A DNA stretch of 64,000 bases from Bryum argenteum (lineage: Eukaryota; Streptophyta; Bryopsida; Bryales; Bryaceae), in contig CM073322.1 of the NCBI GenBank assembly GCA_037043015.1, positions 8,815,601 through 8,879,600 of the forward strand. The letters are read 5' to 3'. The position numbers and the translations under genes were made by a program. Positions 24,455-35,282 of the stretch are shown here, in pieces (position 1 is the first letter of the stretch; every line of letters starts with the position of its first letter). The notes beneath the pieces were generated by a model. It was not told the DNA's origin and searched no databases. It saw nothing but the letters and a program-made list of their open reading frames with translations.

Positions 24455-24859
24455 TTCAATTTCACACAAACAGCTTACATACTCTGGAAACAAGTCACAG
24501 CAGTCATACTCTAGAAGCGTAGTGCCGCAATGTCTGTGTTGTCCAATGGTTCATAATCCATGATACTACATCGAAAGTACTTTATGATGACCACTATAGA
24601 TGTCGAAAATGACAATCATCTATTAAGACATCCTGATAAAAAAATAATTAAATTATTAGATGTCTTTCTAGATGTCTAACAATGTATTAAATTTTTGGAA
24701 AATTAATAGGACTTCGACGAATCCCTAAATCCACGTGGCTCATTAGTTTTAGGTCAGCGACTACTACTGTAGAAGGAATTGCCTTCAGAACTTAGAACTC
24801 CCACTTTCTCCTCTTCCTAGTTTGAAACCCTAACAAAGGGCACTTTATTGCATTCAAAC

Positions 24860-25144
24860 ATGGGAGTTACTACACAATTTCTTGAGCATGATGCAAGTAT
24901 AGGATCTATGGACACTTTACCAGAAAAACTGCGAAGGAGTGAGATTTCACACGCAGCCCTTCACGTGTTTAACAACTTTGTTGAACAAATTGCAAGAGCC
25001 ACTCCTCCTACAGCAACAATGAAGATAAAACGTCCAAGTTCCACGAGCGAATTGCGGCGGAGCGCGCGCTTTGTGCAACACGTGGATCCTCTTCAACAAC
25101 CTCAAGTGCCTCCAAATCACTTCATGCTTCTCAACTTGTCCTAA
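24860..25144 (+). CDS. Possible first exon of the TNPA-like gene
   Basis: Plus-strand frame starting MGVTTQFLEHDASIGSMDTL and containing the basic stretch STSELRRSARFVQ. RRSAR motifs are frequent near the N-terminus of CACTA second-gene products. The frame ends at a TAA 23 bp before a good donor (ACAAG|GTATGC, 25162-25163), and a second open frame also reaches that donor, so the true coding frame is unresolved. Confidence 0.35.
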   Translation: MGVTTQFLEHDASIGSMDTLPEKLRRSEISHAALHVFNNFVEQIARATPPTATMKIKRPSSTSELRRSARFVQHVDPLQQPQVPPNHFMLLNLS

Positions 25145-25324
25145 CAGGAGGGAGTGCTCACAAGGTATGCACTCTCAAAACCCAATTCCAGCTCAATTCT
25201 CATAGATTAGAAAATTTATGATCTAACTTGACCGACACGTCTCGTAATGTAGTACCAACCTCCAAAATTACCGCTATGCATCCTCAAAATGTACACAAAT
25301 TATCGTCGCACATGCAATTTTTTT

Positions 25325-25620
25325 ATGGCTGCGGGAGGCTTGCGCAAGCACGCACGGTCATGGGGTCCGCCCAGCAGTAATAGGGGTCGGATCGGGCGGT
25401 CATAGGGGGTCGGAGCACGACCGACAAATGCTTGCGCGAGGAAGCGGCCCTGCAATCGCCGCTTTTGCAGCGTCGCCACGGGAAGGGGTCCCTGCGATCG
25501 CCATGGTGGCGGGCGCCGATCGCCCAAGGCTTCAATGCGCCCCCAGAGGCGAGGCCGCCCGATGCTGGGAGCTGGCTTGCCTCACCTGGCTCGCACCTCC
25601 CTTACGACACTCTTTCTCTC
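25325..25620. promoter_or_regulatory. GC-rich island between the divergent CACTA genes
   Basis: A sharply GC-rich, CpG-containing block in an AT-rich element. Maize Spm has a GC-rich downstream control region in its first exon whose methylation controls activity; position and composition here are similar. Overlapping frames on both strands are a by-product of composition. Confidence 0.45.
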
Positions 25621-26415
25621 CAGTTGCAGTTCTTCTGTGCATATGTTTTGCATCTTCGTGGTTCTGTTGCTCATGTACGGAGGTACTTGTAAGTACGAAT
25701 TCACCTCTTTTTAGTGAAGACATCCATGAATTTTGCTTCTAATGTCTTTCCTGATTGTCATAGTTCTTGTGTGTTTGCATGATGATTGGTGGTTTCTCTC
25801 ATTGTACTTTGGATGTAGCTTCACAGTTGGTATTGCATGTCTTTTTCCTTCACACTTTGCTTCAAGTTTGAACTTATGGGTCGGTTCTGAGAGAGAGAGG
25901 AGCTCGAAAAGCAGAAAACACGCGGCGAGGTAAGTACACCTCTTTCGGATCGTCTTCTTTTGGGTGTACTTACCTTAATCTCCTCATAGAATACATGAAA
26001 TTCTGCAATCAGGTGTTGATATTCATGTTTAAAGTTCTAGGTTTAGATCTTCTCCTACTAGCAGCATTTCCATCCTCAGTAACCGAAGGCGTTACAGGAC
26101 GAGTGGCTACAGGAGGACCAACTTCATGATCTTTCTTGCCCTCACCTACTGTCTTTCAAAACCTTCAGCGTTGTATCTGATACCTGGTTTCAACTTGCCT
26201 GGTACCTTCTGGCGGCGATTGAGAAGTGCCACAGCCACATTTTGACGTACTAAGGACATTGCAATGATCTGCAAAAGTCCATTGCGGTTTTATGCTAGTT
26301 TTTGCACAAGTATGTCTTAGAAGATGTCTAAGATGATGTCTTACTCGATGTCTAAGATGATGTCTTACTGGATGTCTATGTAGATGTCATAAATGAAGTG
26401 TGGATTTGTGGCAGA

Positions 26416-29400
26416 AAAATTTAGAGACATTTGTGGAGTGGCCAGCTCGGCGCTTGAGGATGACGAAGAAGACCGGTACGAAGAGGTAGCGGTCGCCCCG
26501 TAGGACACATGACACTAGTGATGGAGATGACGGTACTCGTTGGGCAGTTCAGGAGCGTCGAACAAAACAGAGGGAAGATTTGCAGCCTCTGTCCAGTCGA
26601 AAGGGGAAAGGGAAAGTTGATGAAGTGCAACCGACTTCCACCGCACGCATGAGACAGCTGCAACTGCAGCAAGAGTTCCGGTCAGTATGTTTATTGTACT
26701 TATTGTACTGAACTTGCAACTTGTTAGTGCATAACGTGTTCTTGGATTGATGTCCCACATGAATGTACCAAAACCATGGAATTTGAAACGAAATTCGTCA
26801 AGCAGTATTTTCTAGCAAAGTTTGAGAGGACTAAAAATATTATAACATACGTAATCATTAGATTCTGACGTACGAGTTGCAAGAGTATACATGAGTTTGT
26901 CACCTCCAACAATTAGAAAACGATTTCAATGTAATGCGGAAAAGTTATGAATTTCTTAAAGTAGGGAAAAAGTACTGCTTACTGTTTTCTCTTCTCATGT
27001 TTTTGTCTAAGTACTTAGAGGTTAGAGGTCATAAAAATCCGTTTTGCTTCTTCCATTACAAAATGAAGATGTAGTAGCTCAAACTACAGTATTTGATGTG
27101 CATGAAGAATAATACGTGCAAAAATTTATCTCTCACACATGAAACAAGCAAACAAACATAATTTGATTTCTTATGTACAAAGCTGTAGTTTTTGGCCGAG
27201 TTTGTGAGGTCTTAACTAAAAATTTAGTACGTATTCTTGAGATTCTGATTTACTAGTTGCAAGACTATACATTAGTATGTAACCACCAAGAATAAGAAAA
27301 CGATTTCAATCTAATGAACAAAAGATATAAATTTGTTAAAGTAGGATAATAATTACAGCGTACTCTTTTATCTCCATATTTTCATCCATTTATTAAGACA
27401 ATTGCGGTCATGAAATGTATGAGAAAATGCTTAAGTAAACATGTGAAAGACACTCACGTAATTGTAGTCAAGACATAAAGTTCTGTGTACGAAAGTGTGT
27501 TTGAAAAGATTTGGAAATGTACGTGTTGATGTAATATGAAACATCCTCACAATTCTTTACTAATTCTGTTTAAAATATCTCTACATGTCTTTCTCTATGT
27601 TTGGCAACATATAATTACATGTTTTAAAAATCGTTCTGCCAATCTTTGTTACATGTCGTAGGTGACATTTCTCTATCCATACATGTATGAAGTGATTAGG
27701 CGTTGAAGCATGGGTTTTTTAGTTGTGCAAATTTTGAATATGCTATGAGTTGTGCATTGCTTTTACATGGCTTTAAATTGTTGGTAGTGAAGTTATTTTT
27801 TTGTGCTTTTAACATTCAAATAGGCAAGGGTTTCTGTTCTACAGCCGAGGATTTGAGACATCGCAGGATGAGGAGGACGAACAGGAGGACGAAGAAGATG
27901 GTGACAATGAGAATGAAGAGGTGTTTGAAGAAGAAGAGCGGACTCGTACTCCCATGCACCCACCAAAACTACAGGAGATGCAGCCCCGTACGAAGAAGAT
28001 CATCATGGTGGATGAGCACGGCACCCCTTGCGGGTCTTTGAGAAAAGAGTTTGAGAGGGATGTGAGGCTATTTACGAAGAACTTGGATCCTGGTCCGTGC
28101 TTTAAGGATCAGGAGGACGCGATGCAACAAAGGTATTTCAAGCGCCTTTTTGAAGGTAAGTTTTTATAATTTTTTGAGAATGAAATGTAGTGAGATTGTT
28201 TTTATGTTTTGTTGCATTTTACGTAATATTAATGTACATGTGGTAATCAACGAAGACATTTGCTCTACATACAGTACGTTTGTGATTTTTGTAAGTACAT
28301 GAAATATTCGTAGTGGGATTGTTGTTCGCGATGAGGAACAGATGTCTTTGTAGACATTAAGCAATGACTACAAATTTCAGTTTAAAAATAAACCAATGTC
28401 CATAGATGACTTTTTAGACATCAAACAAGGTCTACAAAAATGATTTTAGACGTTTACCAATGTCTATTATGTGTTCTTAGCCATACAACAATGTCTTGTG
28501 ATGTCTTTGTAAACTTCAAACATGTCTAAAAATGTCTTCTTAAATATCAACTAATGTCCACATGTGTCTTATGAATCGTCAACCACTGTCCACAGATGTT
28601 TACAGAGACGTCTCTCAATAACATCTAATGCAAATTAATAAATTTTTCAATCGTACATAGAGACTGTTGTTTTTTATGTTTGATGTAGTTTATGCATTTA
28701 CAGAACTGCATATGTTATTATTTTTCTGTGCAGCGTGGCAGGTGAAGGGGCTACACCCCAAACAACGTCAGGACGTTGACAAGGGATGGATCATTGTGAG
28801 GGCGAACAAGACCCTAACCAACCAACGGTTTCAGTTCAACAGGGTTATTGACAACTGCGGTGCAAAACCTTCCCACATCTCCGATATCCACTGGAACAAG
28901 ATGGTGAAGAAGAGGACGACTAAAGAGGCGAAGACAAACTCTGAGAAGATGCGCAGAGTGGCTAAAGGGAAGGGAGGGAAGGCAGCGGTGATGGCATTGC
29001 TAAGAGAGCCTGCGTTAGTGAAGCTGGTAAGTGTAATGTTTTGCATGTACACCTAAGAAGTTTGAAAATGAGTATCTTCAAAGATTTCCTGGCTTTTTTG
29101 AAGGCTATTACGTTGTTTTTGACAAGTTTTTTCCTCTCTAGTAAAGTCTAAATGTCGTGAAATTATAATTTGGTTGTTGTTTGAAAATTCAGTATAAGTA
29201 ATGTTGTGAAGACATATGCAATGTTGGCAGGTAAGGTGTATCACAAAATCCTTTAAATTTCTGATGTACTGTACTGTAGATTTAAACACTAGTGTAAGTA
29301 TGAAGATGTGTTTTTACAGAATTAGAGGATGTATACAACAATGTCTTGTTCAATAATCCGTGATGACTTACGTAACGTTTTTTAAAACATCTTTAATTTT

Positions 29401-30975
29401 TTTAGAAAACACTTTTATAGACTCCTCGTAAATGTTTTAGACAACATTTCAAGAGACATTTATGTGTCTAATGAATGTCTCGTAAAACATCAGAATATGT
29501 TGTTTTTCATTTTTTTTCTTAGCATTTTTAAATGAATGAGATAATGGTTTAGAAAACATCTAAATACATTTTACGTATTGTTAAACTATGCACAGTACAA
29601 ATTGTAATGTTTAGGAATTTAAACCATTCTCGGTTGTTTTAGGTAATGTTTTATAAAAGATATTCAAATTATAGTGACAACTCTTTTAAATACATATCTC
29701 ACTGTTTGATATAACAACTTAGAAACTTACTGAGATGACTTCATGTGCCTCTTCCGAAGCGTATGTACATTTTTGAAGTAAAATTATAAAAATAATAAGT
29801 AAATGTAAGTGGGAAATTTTGAAATAAATTTTGTAAAAAACAAATGTCTTCTTGTGTAGGAAGACAGAGTGAAATGTATACTACAATGTCTTTAAGAACA
29901 TAATTAAATGTCTGAAGTAATGTTTGGCCAAATAGATTTTCATAGGTAATTCTTGAATTTGTCATCTACTAAAGTTTTATTGATGATTTGGGACATTACT
30001 GTGACAGAGTATCCGTCATAAGCGTGAACCTTTTCCGTCAGAGATCCAAGAAGAGATGGAGGAAGAATATGAGCGACTGCAAGCGAAGAATGAGACTGAT
30101 GACGATGCCAATGACTCACTCGAGACAAGGATGCAAGACTTGGAGGTGATGATGGAAGCATCCATAGAGCAGCTCGAGGACAAGATCGAAGCATCCAACA
30201 CGCGCTTAGAGTCGAAGATCGATGATTCCAACAGACGCTTGGAGGCCATGTTCAGGGAACTCATAGGCTTCAAGGCTTCTCGCACCGATTCGACAATTGC
30301 TGTGACCGGAGCCGCTTACGACAACGATGACTTTGGTATTGGAGGTCACACCGACTACGACTACTACAATTGAGAAGAGGAGGGTAACTTCCCCAACACT
30401 TGCACCTTCGGGGGTGTCTGATGATCATAGCGGCGATGAAGAAGGTCCAATTGGAGCTCAGAAGAAGCACGGGGGAGGTCCACTGTTGGAGAAGGCAACA
30501 GCGGCGGTCGAAGAGGAGGGAGAGGCTGCTACAGGCATTGCAGTTGTCGATGAAGTCGTGCAGGAGATACACGAGGATGTAAACACCACAGCGTCTGCTG
30601 CACAGAGACCTGAAGCTGTAGAAGTTGTCAAGGTAACCTCTGTCCCTTGAAAATTTGTATGAACAAATTCAAATTTCTTGTATATATAGTGATGGTTTTT
30701 TTATGCACGAGGCTATGGAAATGCAGGGTGTGGCCACAGGGTACGTGAGGCGCAATATGAAGTCAGGGAATGTGACAAAGGCATCGCCACAAACATTGAA
30801 GCCTGCAGGATTGTCAAAACCGGGGAAGAAAGACACACCTTGGGTACCAAGCCCTTCTAAAGCAGCAAAGCTGGATGCAACAAAGGAAGTTGCAGTGCCA
30901 AAGTCTGTGACGGCAGTTCAGAAGGTCGTGCACAAAGGCACGACAACAAGAGCTGAGACTTCAAAGAAAAAATGA
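26416..30975 (+). CDS. TNPA-like second gene of the CACTA element (Transposase_24-like)
   Basis: The accessory DNA-binding transposon protein. Supported exons: up to 26680 (TSDGDDGTRWAVQERRTKQR; its 5' limit is uncertain), 27845-28155 (acidic run DEEDEQEDEEDGDNENEE, then GTPCGSLRKEFERDV), 28734-29026 (KGLHPKQRQDVDKGWIIVRA, HWNKMVKKRTTKEAKTNSEK), 30008-30373 (coiled coil EEMEEEYERLQAKNE to LEAMFRELIG), about 30327-30632, and 30727-30975 (basic tail ending ETSKKK). Phases agree for the first four exons (CG|C, G|CG, 0) and for the last pair. Exons four and five overlap in different frames, so one indel or an unseen splice must join them. The W-x-K-x-V-K-K-x-x-T...S-E-K-M pattern followed by a coiled coil is typical of the plant Ptta/En/Spm family. 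It is transcribed away from the TNP2 gene. Confidence 0.65.
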
Positions 30976-31539
30976 AAAGCAAGGCATTGGATCAGGTTCG
31001 TGGTTGTATAATAAAGTTATGTTATGAGTTAAATGCAAGTTTGTTATTACACAAAATATGAAATACTCGTTAAATGTATAAGGGCTTGAAAGACATCTAC
31101 TTATATGTACTAAACTTGTTGGCTTGTTATTAATGTGCAGGATCATACATGTGTGGTAGTGAATGGAAGTACCGACTGACTGAGAAGAGGTTTGAGAGAC
31201 ACGATGTTCTGGGTGCGTACTACATAAGTGTTTTGGCTAAAATTTTTGTTTTTTGCATTTCCTAGTTTGGTTTTGAGTTTCATAACCTATATAAATATGA
31301 GGTTTGGATTGAGTTGTAATCGTGTTATATCAATATGGAATGGCATATATAGCTATATTCTACTCTTTTAAGAGTGTGGTATTTTATGTTTGTAATGGTC
31401 TAAGAGGCTATTGAATGTATTGCAAAATGTATTGTAGAACAATACAAGGTGGTGATGTATTTATTGTCTGTAGCAATGACAAAAGATATGTTATAATGGT
31501 CACTTGAGATTGATTAATGTCACGTGTAACTAAAACAGC

Positions 31540-32365
31540 TGATGTCTTGAAAGACATTGAATGAAACACCCTGTAGAATGTTGATTAAAACATCTACTTA
31601 AACATCATTCCAGAACATCCCTAATGTTAATCAGCAAAACATCTAGGAAGACATATAAAGGAACATCTCATAAAACATCATACAGAACATCCTCTACAAC
31701 ATCCTATAAAACATCAACTGAGACATCCAGTACAACATCGTTTAAAACATCTTTTAAGATGTCTATTAAAACATCCTACAAAACATCCTGCGATAAAGAA
31801 TGTGCGCACTACCATGTCTATGGCAATGTCTTAGAAGACACACTTAGACTACTAAAGACAAAGTTATAGACATCCTAAAAGACATTGCAAGATGTCTTAT
31901 AAAACATCTTAGAAGACATTCTGTAATGTCTAACCTTAATTTTTCTCATTTAAAACCCTCAAAACTATCTTTGACGTGGCATGCCACGTCATTTTCCCGG
32001 TTTCCACGTCGGATTTTGGCGCTTGCCACGTCGGATTTTGGCGGGTCCACGTAGGACTTTGGCGCCGCCATGTCATCTTTTTTGGAAGGACGTAAAAATC
32101 CACATCAGGATGAAAATCATCGCCATGTGGCACTGCCCGTCCACATGGCGCTGATGTGTCGTCTACGTGGCAATAGATTTACCCTCCCAATTTTACCTTG
32201 ATACGTTGAAATTCGGAAGACATCTTCCAATGTCTTATAGACGTCTTCTAAGACATCTGCTGATGTCTAGTCCTATTTTCGCGTTTTAAGATCACTTATT
32301 TGACGTCTTTCACGATTTTGATGTCTAATTTCAGACATCTAAAAAACAGCCTGTTTCTTATAGTG
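31540..32365. repeat. CACTA right subterminal and terminal repeat zone
   Basis: Dense array of AAAACATC / AGACATC / GATGTCTT motifs at 31545-31930 and again at 32210-32345, with spacings of roughly 12-18 bp, ending in the terminal inverted repeat. The chance ORF here reads as a Thr/Ser/Lys simple repeat. The segment 31975-32175 is GC-richer with repeated CCACGTCGGATTTTGGCG-like units. Confidence 0.85.
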
Positions 32366-32507
32366 AACCCTAAGCACACACAGTAGCAAATCCATCTACT
32401 CTACTGTTCTATACTACGAATGCATCTCAAAATCAAGACTAGCATTTCTAACAACTCACCATAAACCTTACCTTCGCTTACCTTGTGAGATACACAGGCA
32501 CTCTAAG

Positions 32508-34220
32508 ATGTCCAGCTCGCCTCCCAGGATGACCACTTCCACAGACACCGAGATGGAAGAAGCTACGCTGAGTCATAAACGCAACACGCCAGAACAAGAT
32601 GCAGCGAACAAGAAGAAACTGAAGAACACCTATTCAGGAATTTCATTGTACAAGGATCCATCAATGTTGGAACTTTGGCTTGGATTCCCAACAATGGAAA
32701 TTCTTGCGTACGAAGCAAGTATACCACCGATCATCATCACCGAAACTGTGAAGGAGCTGACCAGTCTTGGGTACATTGCAAGTGAAGCAAAAGAGCTCCT
32801 GACGGCACGGATGTCTTTCCCTCGAGTTGCTCAGAAACTCTGGCCGACCACCAGACCAGATCAGATGGAGGGACAACACGTCAATATCACGCAATTACCT
32901 TTTGATATAGAGGTACACCCGGACACTCATCTGTCTTTAGATTACAACATCTTACTTCACTTTGAAAAGCCTGAAAATCCATTTAGTCAAGACATTATCA
33001 TGAACAAGGTTTTATTGCGTTTGAAGCACATGAATATTGAACTAGGAGACCAGATTGGTGAACCTGTCGCGGTACTATGTCACGGACGAAAATCAGCCAA
33101 GGTTTGGTCTAGGATGATAAAGCTACATCTGAAGAGCCCAGAACTCGATGGGATCGCCCTGCTGGAAGGCAACAGGATCTTCGCCATCACTCTTGACAGT
33201 GACATACTCACTATCGCCAAGGTAGCAAAATCATTTGACCCGCTAGCCCCAAGCACCTTACTTTCTATCAAGATCGCTAGCGAGACCATCAGAGATCTAA
33301 GCGCACATCAACTCTTAAAGGCAATCGTGGAAGACAACTTCAAACGAGGACTGGAATACGAAGTTACACAGGCTCAGAAAAAAGTAGGAGAAGCTTATGG
33401 GTGGATAGTTACCACGTCACCAGAGCAACTCAATAAGCTGAAGAATGGTCGAATTGGAATTCTCGGTGAGTTGCTACGTCCTACATCTACCAATAGAGAC
33501 CATTTGTCCAGAGAAGCTGTAGTGAAACGAAACTGTGTAGTGTTGATAGCCAAAGGCCTAAACTTGAACAAAACTACTGACCACATCACGGAAGCATTGA
33601 AAAAACACTTGGGAGAGCGCAATGTAGCATCTGTCTTCTACCCCAGCTCCAAATCAGCACTCCACAGCGGCGTCGTCAATGTAGAGTGTCTCAACGCTGC
33701 TGTGTACAAACAACACATTCGGAAGTCAGCGAAGATATGTGTGAAGTGGATCGAATTTCAACCTCACCCAAACAGCCTCGACGGGAGCGCCAAGCCAGAT
33801 GACGAAACTCTCAAGAAGCTTGGCTTTCTGGACGTTAACAACGCTCTGGCAAATACGGTAACTGCTCTACAGAACGCCTCGGGGCCCAGTAAGCCATCGC
33901 TCACCAAATCTGATATTACCTCTCTAGTAGAAGAAGTTGTGTCAAAAGAGAACAATAAACTGCGACACGAATTCAAGGAAGATCTAACCAACATCAAGAA
34001 CGAGATATACTCCGAAGCACAATTGTATGCAGATAAGATCGATCAGGAACTAAGAGGCGCACTTGCGAACCTGGAGAGCGTGATGATGCAGAGCGTACAG
34101 GTCGTCCGCAACCTCTCTCGCCCGCAGCTGCCAGCATCAAAATCGGACAACATCTCCTCAACCACGAACATCGCAGCGGCCAACTCCGTCCCTGCTCCAA
34201 CGCCAAACAGGTCAAGATAA
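32508..34220 (+). CDS. LINE ORF1 protein, intact, 570 aa
   Basis: One uninterrupted frame from MSSSPPRMTTSTDTEMEEAT to PTPNRSR. The N-terminus is low-complexity and charged (HKRNTPEQDAANKKKLKN). The middle 120-430 is globular-looking, with two stretches reminiscent of ferredoxin-fold RNA-binding repeats (VVLIAKGLNLNKTTDHITEA and later VKWIEFQP). Residues 470-540 form a likely coiled coil (VEEVVSKENNKLRHEFKEDL, SEAQLYADKIDQELRGALAN). No zinc knuckle is present. LINE ORF1 proteins bind RNA and chaperone reverse transcription; that role is inferred from position. The intact length next to a broken ORF2 is notable. Confidence 0.7.
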   Translation: MSSSPPRMTTSTDTEMEEATLSHKRNTPEQDAANKKKLKNTYSGISLYKDPSMLELWLGFPTMEILAYEASIPPIIITETVKELTSLGYIASEAKELLTARMSFPRVAQKLWPTTRPDQMEGQHVNITQLPFDIEVHPDTHLSLDYNILLHFEKPENPFSQDIIMNKVLLRLKHMNIELGDQIGEPVAVLCHGRKSAKVWSRMIKLHLKSPELDGIALLEGNRIFAITLDSDILTIAKVAKSFDPLAPSTLLSIKIASETIRDLSAHQLLKAIVEDNFKRGLEYEVTQAQKKVGEAYGWIVTTSPEQLNKLKNGRIGILGELLRPTSTNRDHLSREAVVKRNCVVLIAKGLNLNKTTDHITEALKKHLGERNVASVFYPSSKSALHSGVVNVECLNAAVYKQHIRKSAKICVKWIEFQPHPNSLDGSAKPDDETLKKLGFLDVNNALANTVTALQNASGPSKPSLTKSDITSLVEEVVSKENNKLRHEFKEDLTNIKNEIYSEAQLYADKIDQELRGALANLESVMMQSVQVVRNLSRPQLPASKSDNISSTTNIAAANSVPAPTPNRSR

Positions 34221-34869
34221 AAAACCCCAGCGGAGGAGGGAGGGGACAAGCGAGGGCGAACGATGCAACTCGATATGCGGAGACACTCAGTATACTGATA
34301 TGCGGAGACCCTCGCGAAGCATGCAGAAGGAACGATGGAACATGCAGGAACACTGCCGCCATGAAAGATCGACTCTTAGATAGGACGGTTCCACAGAGGT
34401 ACACGCCACTCGAAGTTCTGAGTAGAATCAACGTTGCTTTCAAAAATATCACGCCCAGTTGCATGATATGCAGCCAAGTGTCGCTTATTATGAGAAAACA
34501 AAAAAATATAATAAAGATCTATTGGTGTGTTAGTTACACTTGTACATCACAAAAAGCTTTACTCACTAAAACCCTCATAACATGGACCTCACACAAGATT
34601 GCATGGAATAGAGTGCTCATTCGACCTATCCTATCCAAAACCAAATACATCTCTATATATACGAATACAAAATACCAATACCGCCATAAACAAATACATT
34701 CCCCACACGTAAATAAACGAGCTCGGCCTCCCGGCCTCGCCTTTAATAGAATAAATACATTGACTAATTTGAACTTAAATATATATGACATCAAAGAAAT
34801 TAACGGGTGCGAGAAAAGGAGTAGAGCGAGGGGGGACCGTGGCCCGCCGCAGGTGCCAAAAATAGATTT

Positions 34870-35065
34870 ACTAAAAATAGAAAATACCGACATAATAATA
34901 ATAGATGATATGGACATAATAGAAAATACCGACATAATAATAATAGAAAATACCGACATAATAATAATAGAAAATACCGACATAATAGATTTTACCGACA
35001 TAATAGATTTTACCAACATTATAGAAAATACCGACATAATAATAATAGATAATACCAACACAATA
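34870..35065 (+). repeat. Minisatellite in the ORF1-ORF2 linker
   Basis: Units built on AATACCGACATAATAATAAT are repeated about six to eight times with variants (AGATTTTACCGACATAATAG). In one frame of the long linker ORF (34361-35353) this gives IENTDIIII repeats followed by a Lys-rich stretch. Coding status of the linker is doubtful. Confidence 0.7.
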
Positions 35066-35282
35066 CAAATTGAAATACCAATAGTAAAAGCAAAAGTAAA
35101 AGGAGGAAAAGAAATAACAAAGAAAATGAAAGGAAATGTAAATAGAGAAAAAATAAAAACAATTAAAGTAAAAGTAAAAATGAAAACAAATGTAAGAGCA
35201 AAAAGACTACAAAAAAGAGTCAAAGTAGTAAAGATTAAAAAAAAAAAATTTATTTTAAACATTTTTTCAACTAAAATATTCT

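Larger units (their letters stand above)
17812..32365. mobile_element. CACTA (En/Spm-type) DNA transposon, complete termini
   Basis: A 14,554-bp element. The left end begins CACTATAAGAAACCCGCTG and the right end is the inverse of CACTATAAGAAACAGGCTG; pairing continues through TTTTTTAGATGT. The 3-bp sequences just outside, 17809-17811 and 32366-32368, are both AAC, the target duplication expected for this superfamily. Subterminal regions are packed with short repeats of AGATGTCTT/AAGACATCT type. Inside are a TNP2-like transposase (minus strand), a TNPA-like gene (plus strand) and two small ORFs of unknown function. The transposase exons show frame breaks, so the element may now be inactive although its ends are intact. 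Confidence 0.95.

Noticed and set aside
31624..31869. Thr/Ser/Lys repeat ORF
   Set aside because: Product of the CACTA subterminal AAAACATC repeats, not a gene.
31540..31930. Regularly spaced repeats that superficially resemble a CRISPR array
   Set aside because: Repeats are short, variable, in both orientations and located at a CACTA terminus in a plant genome.
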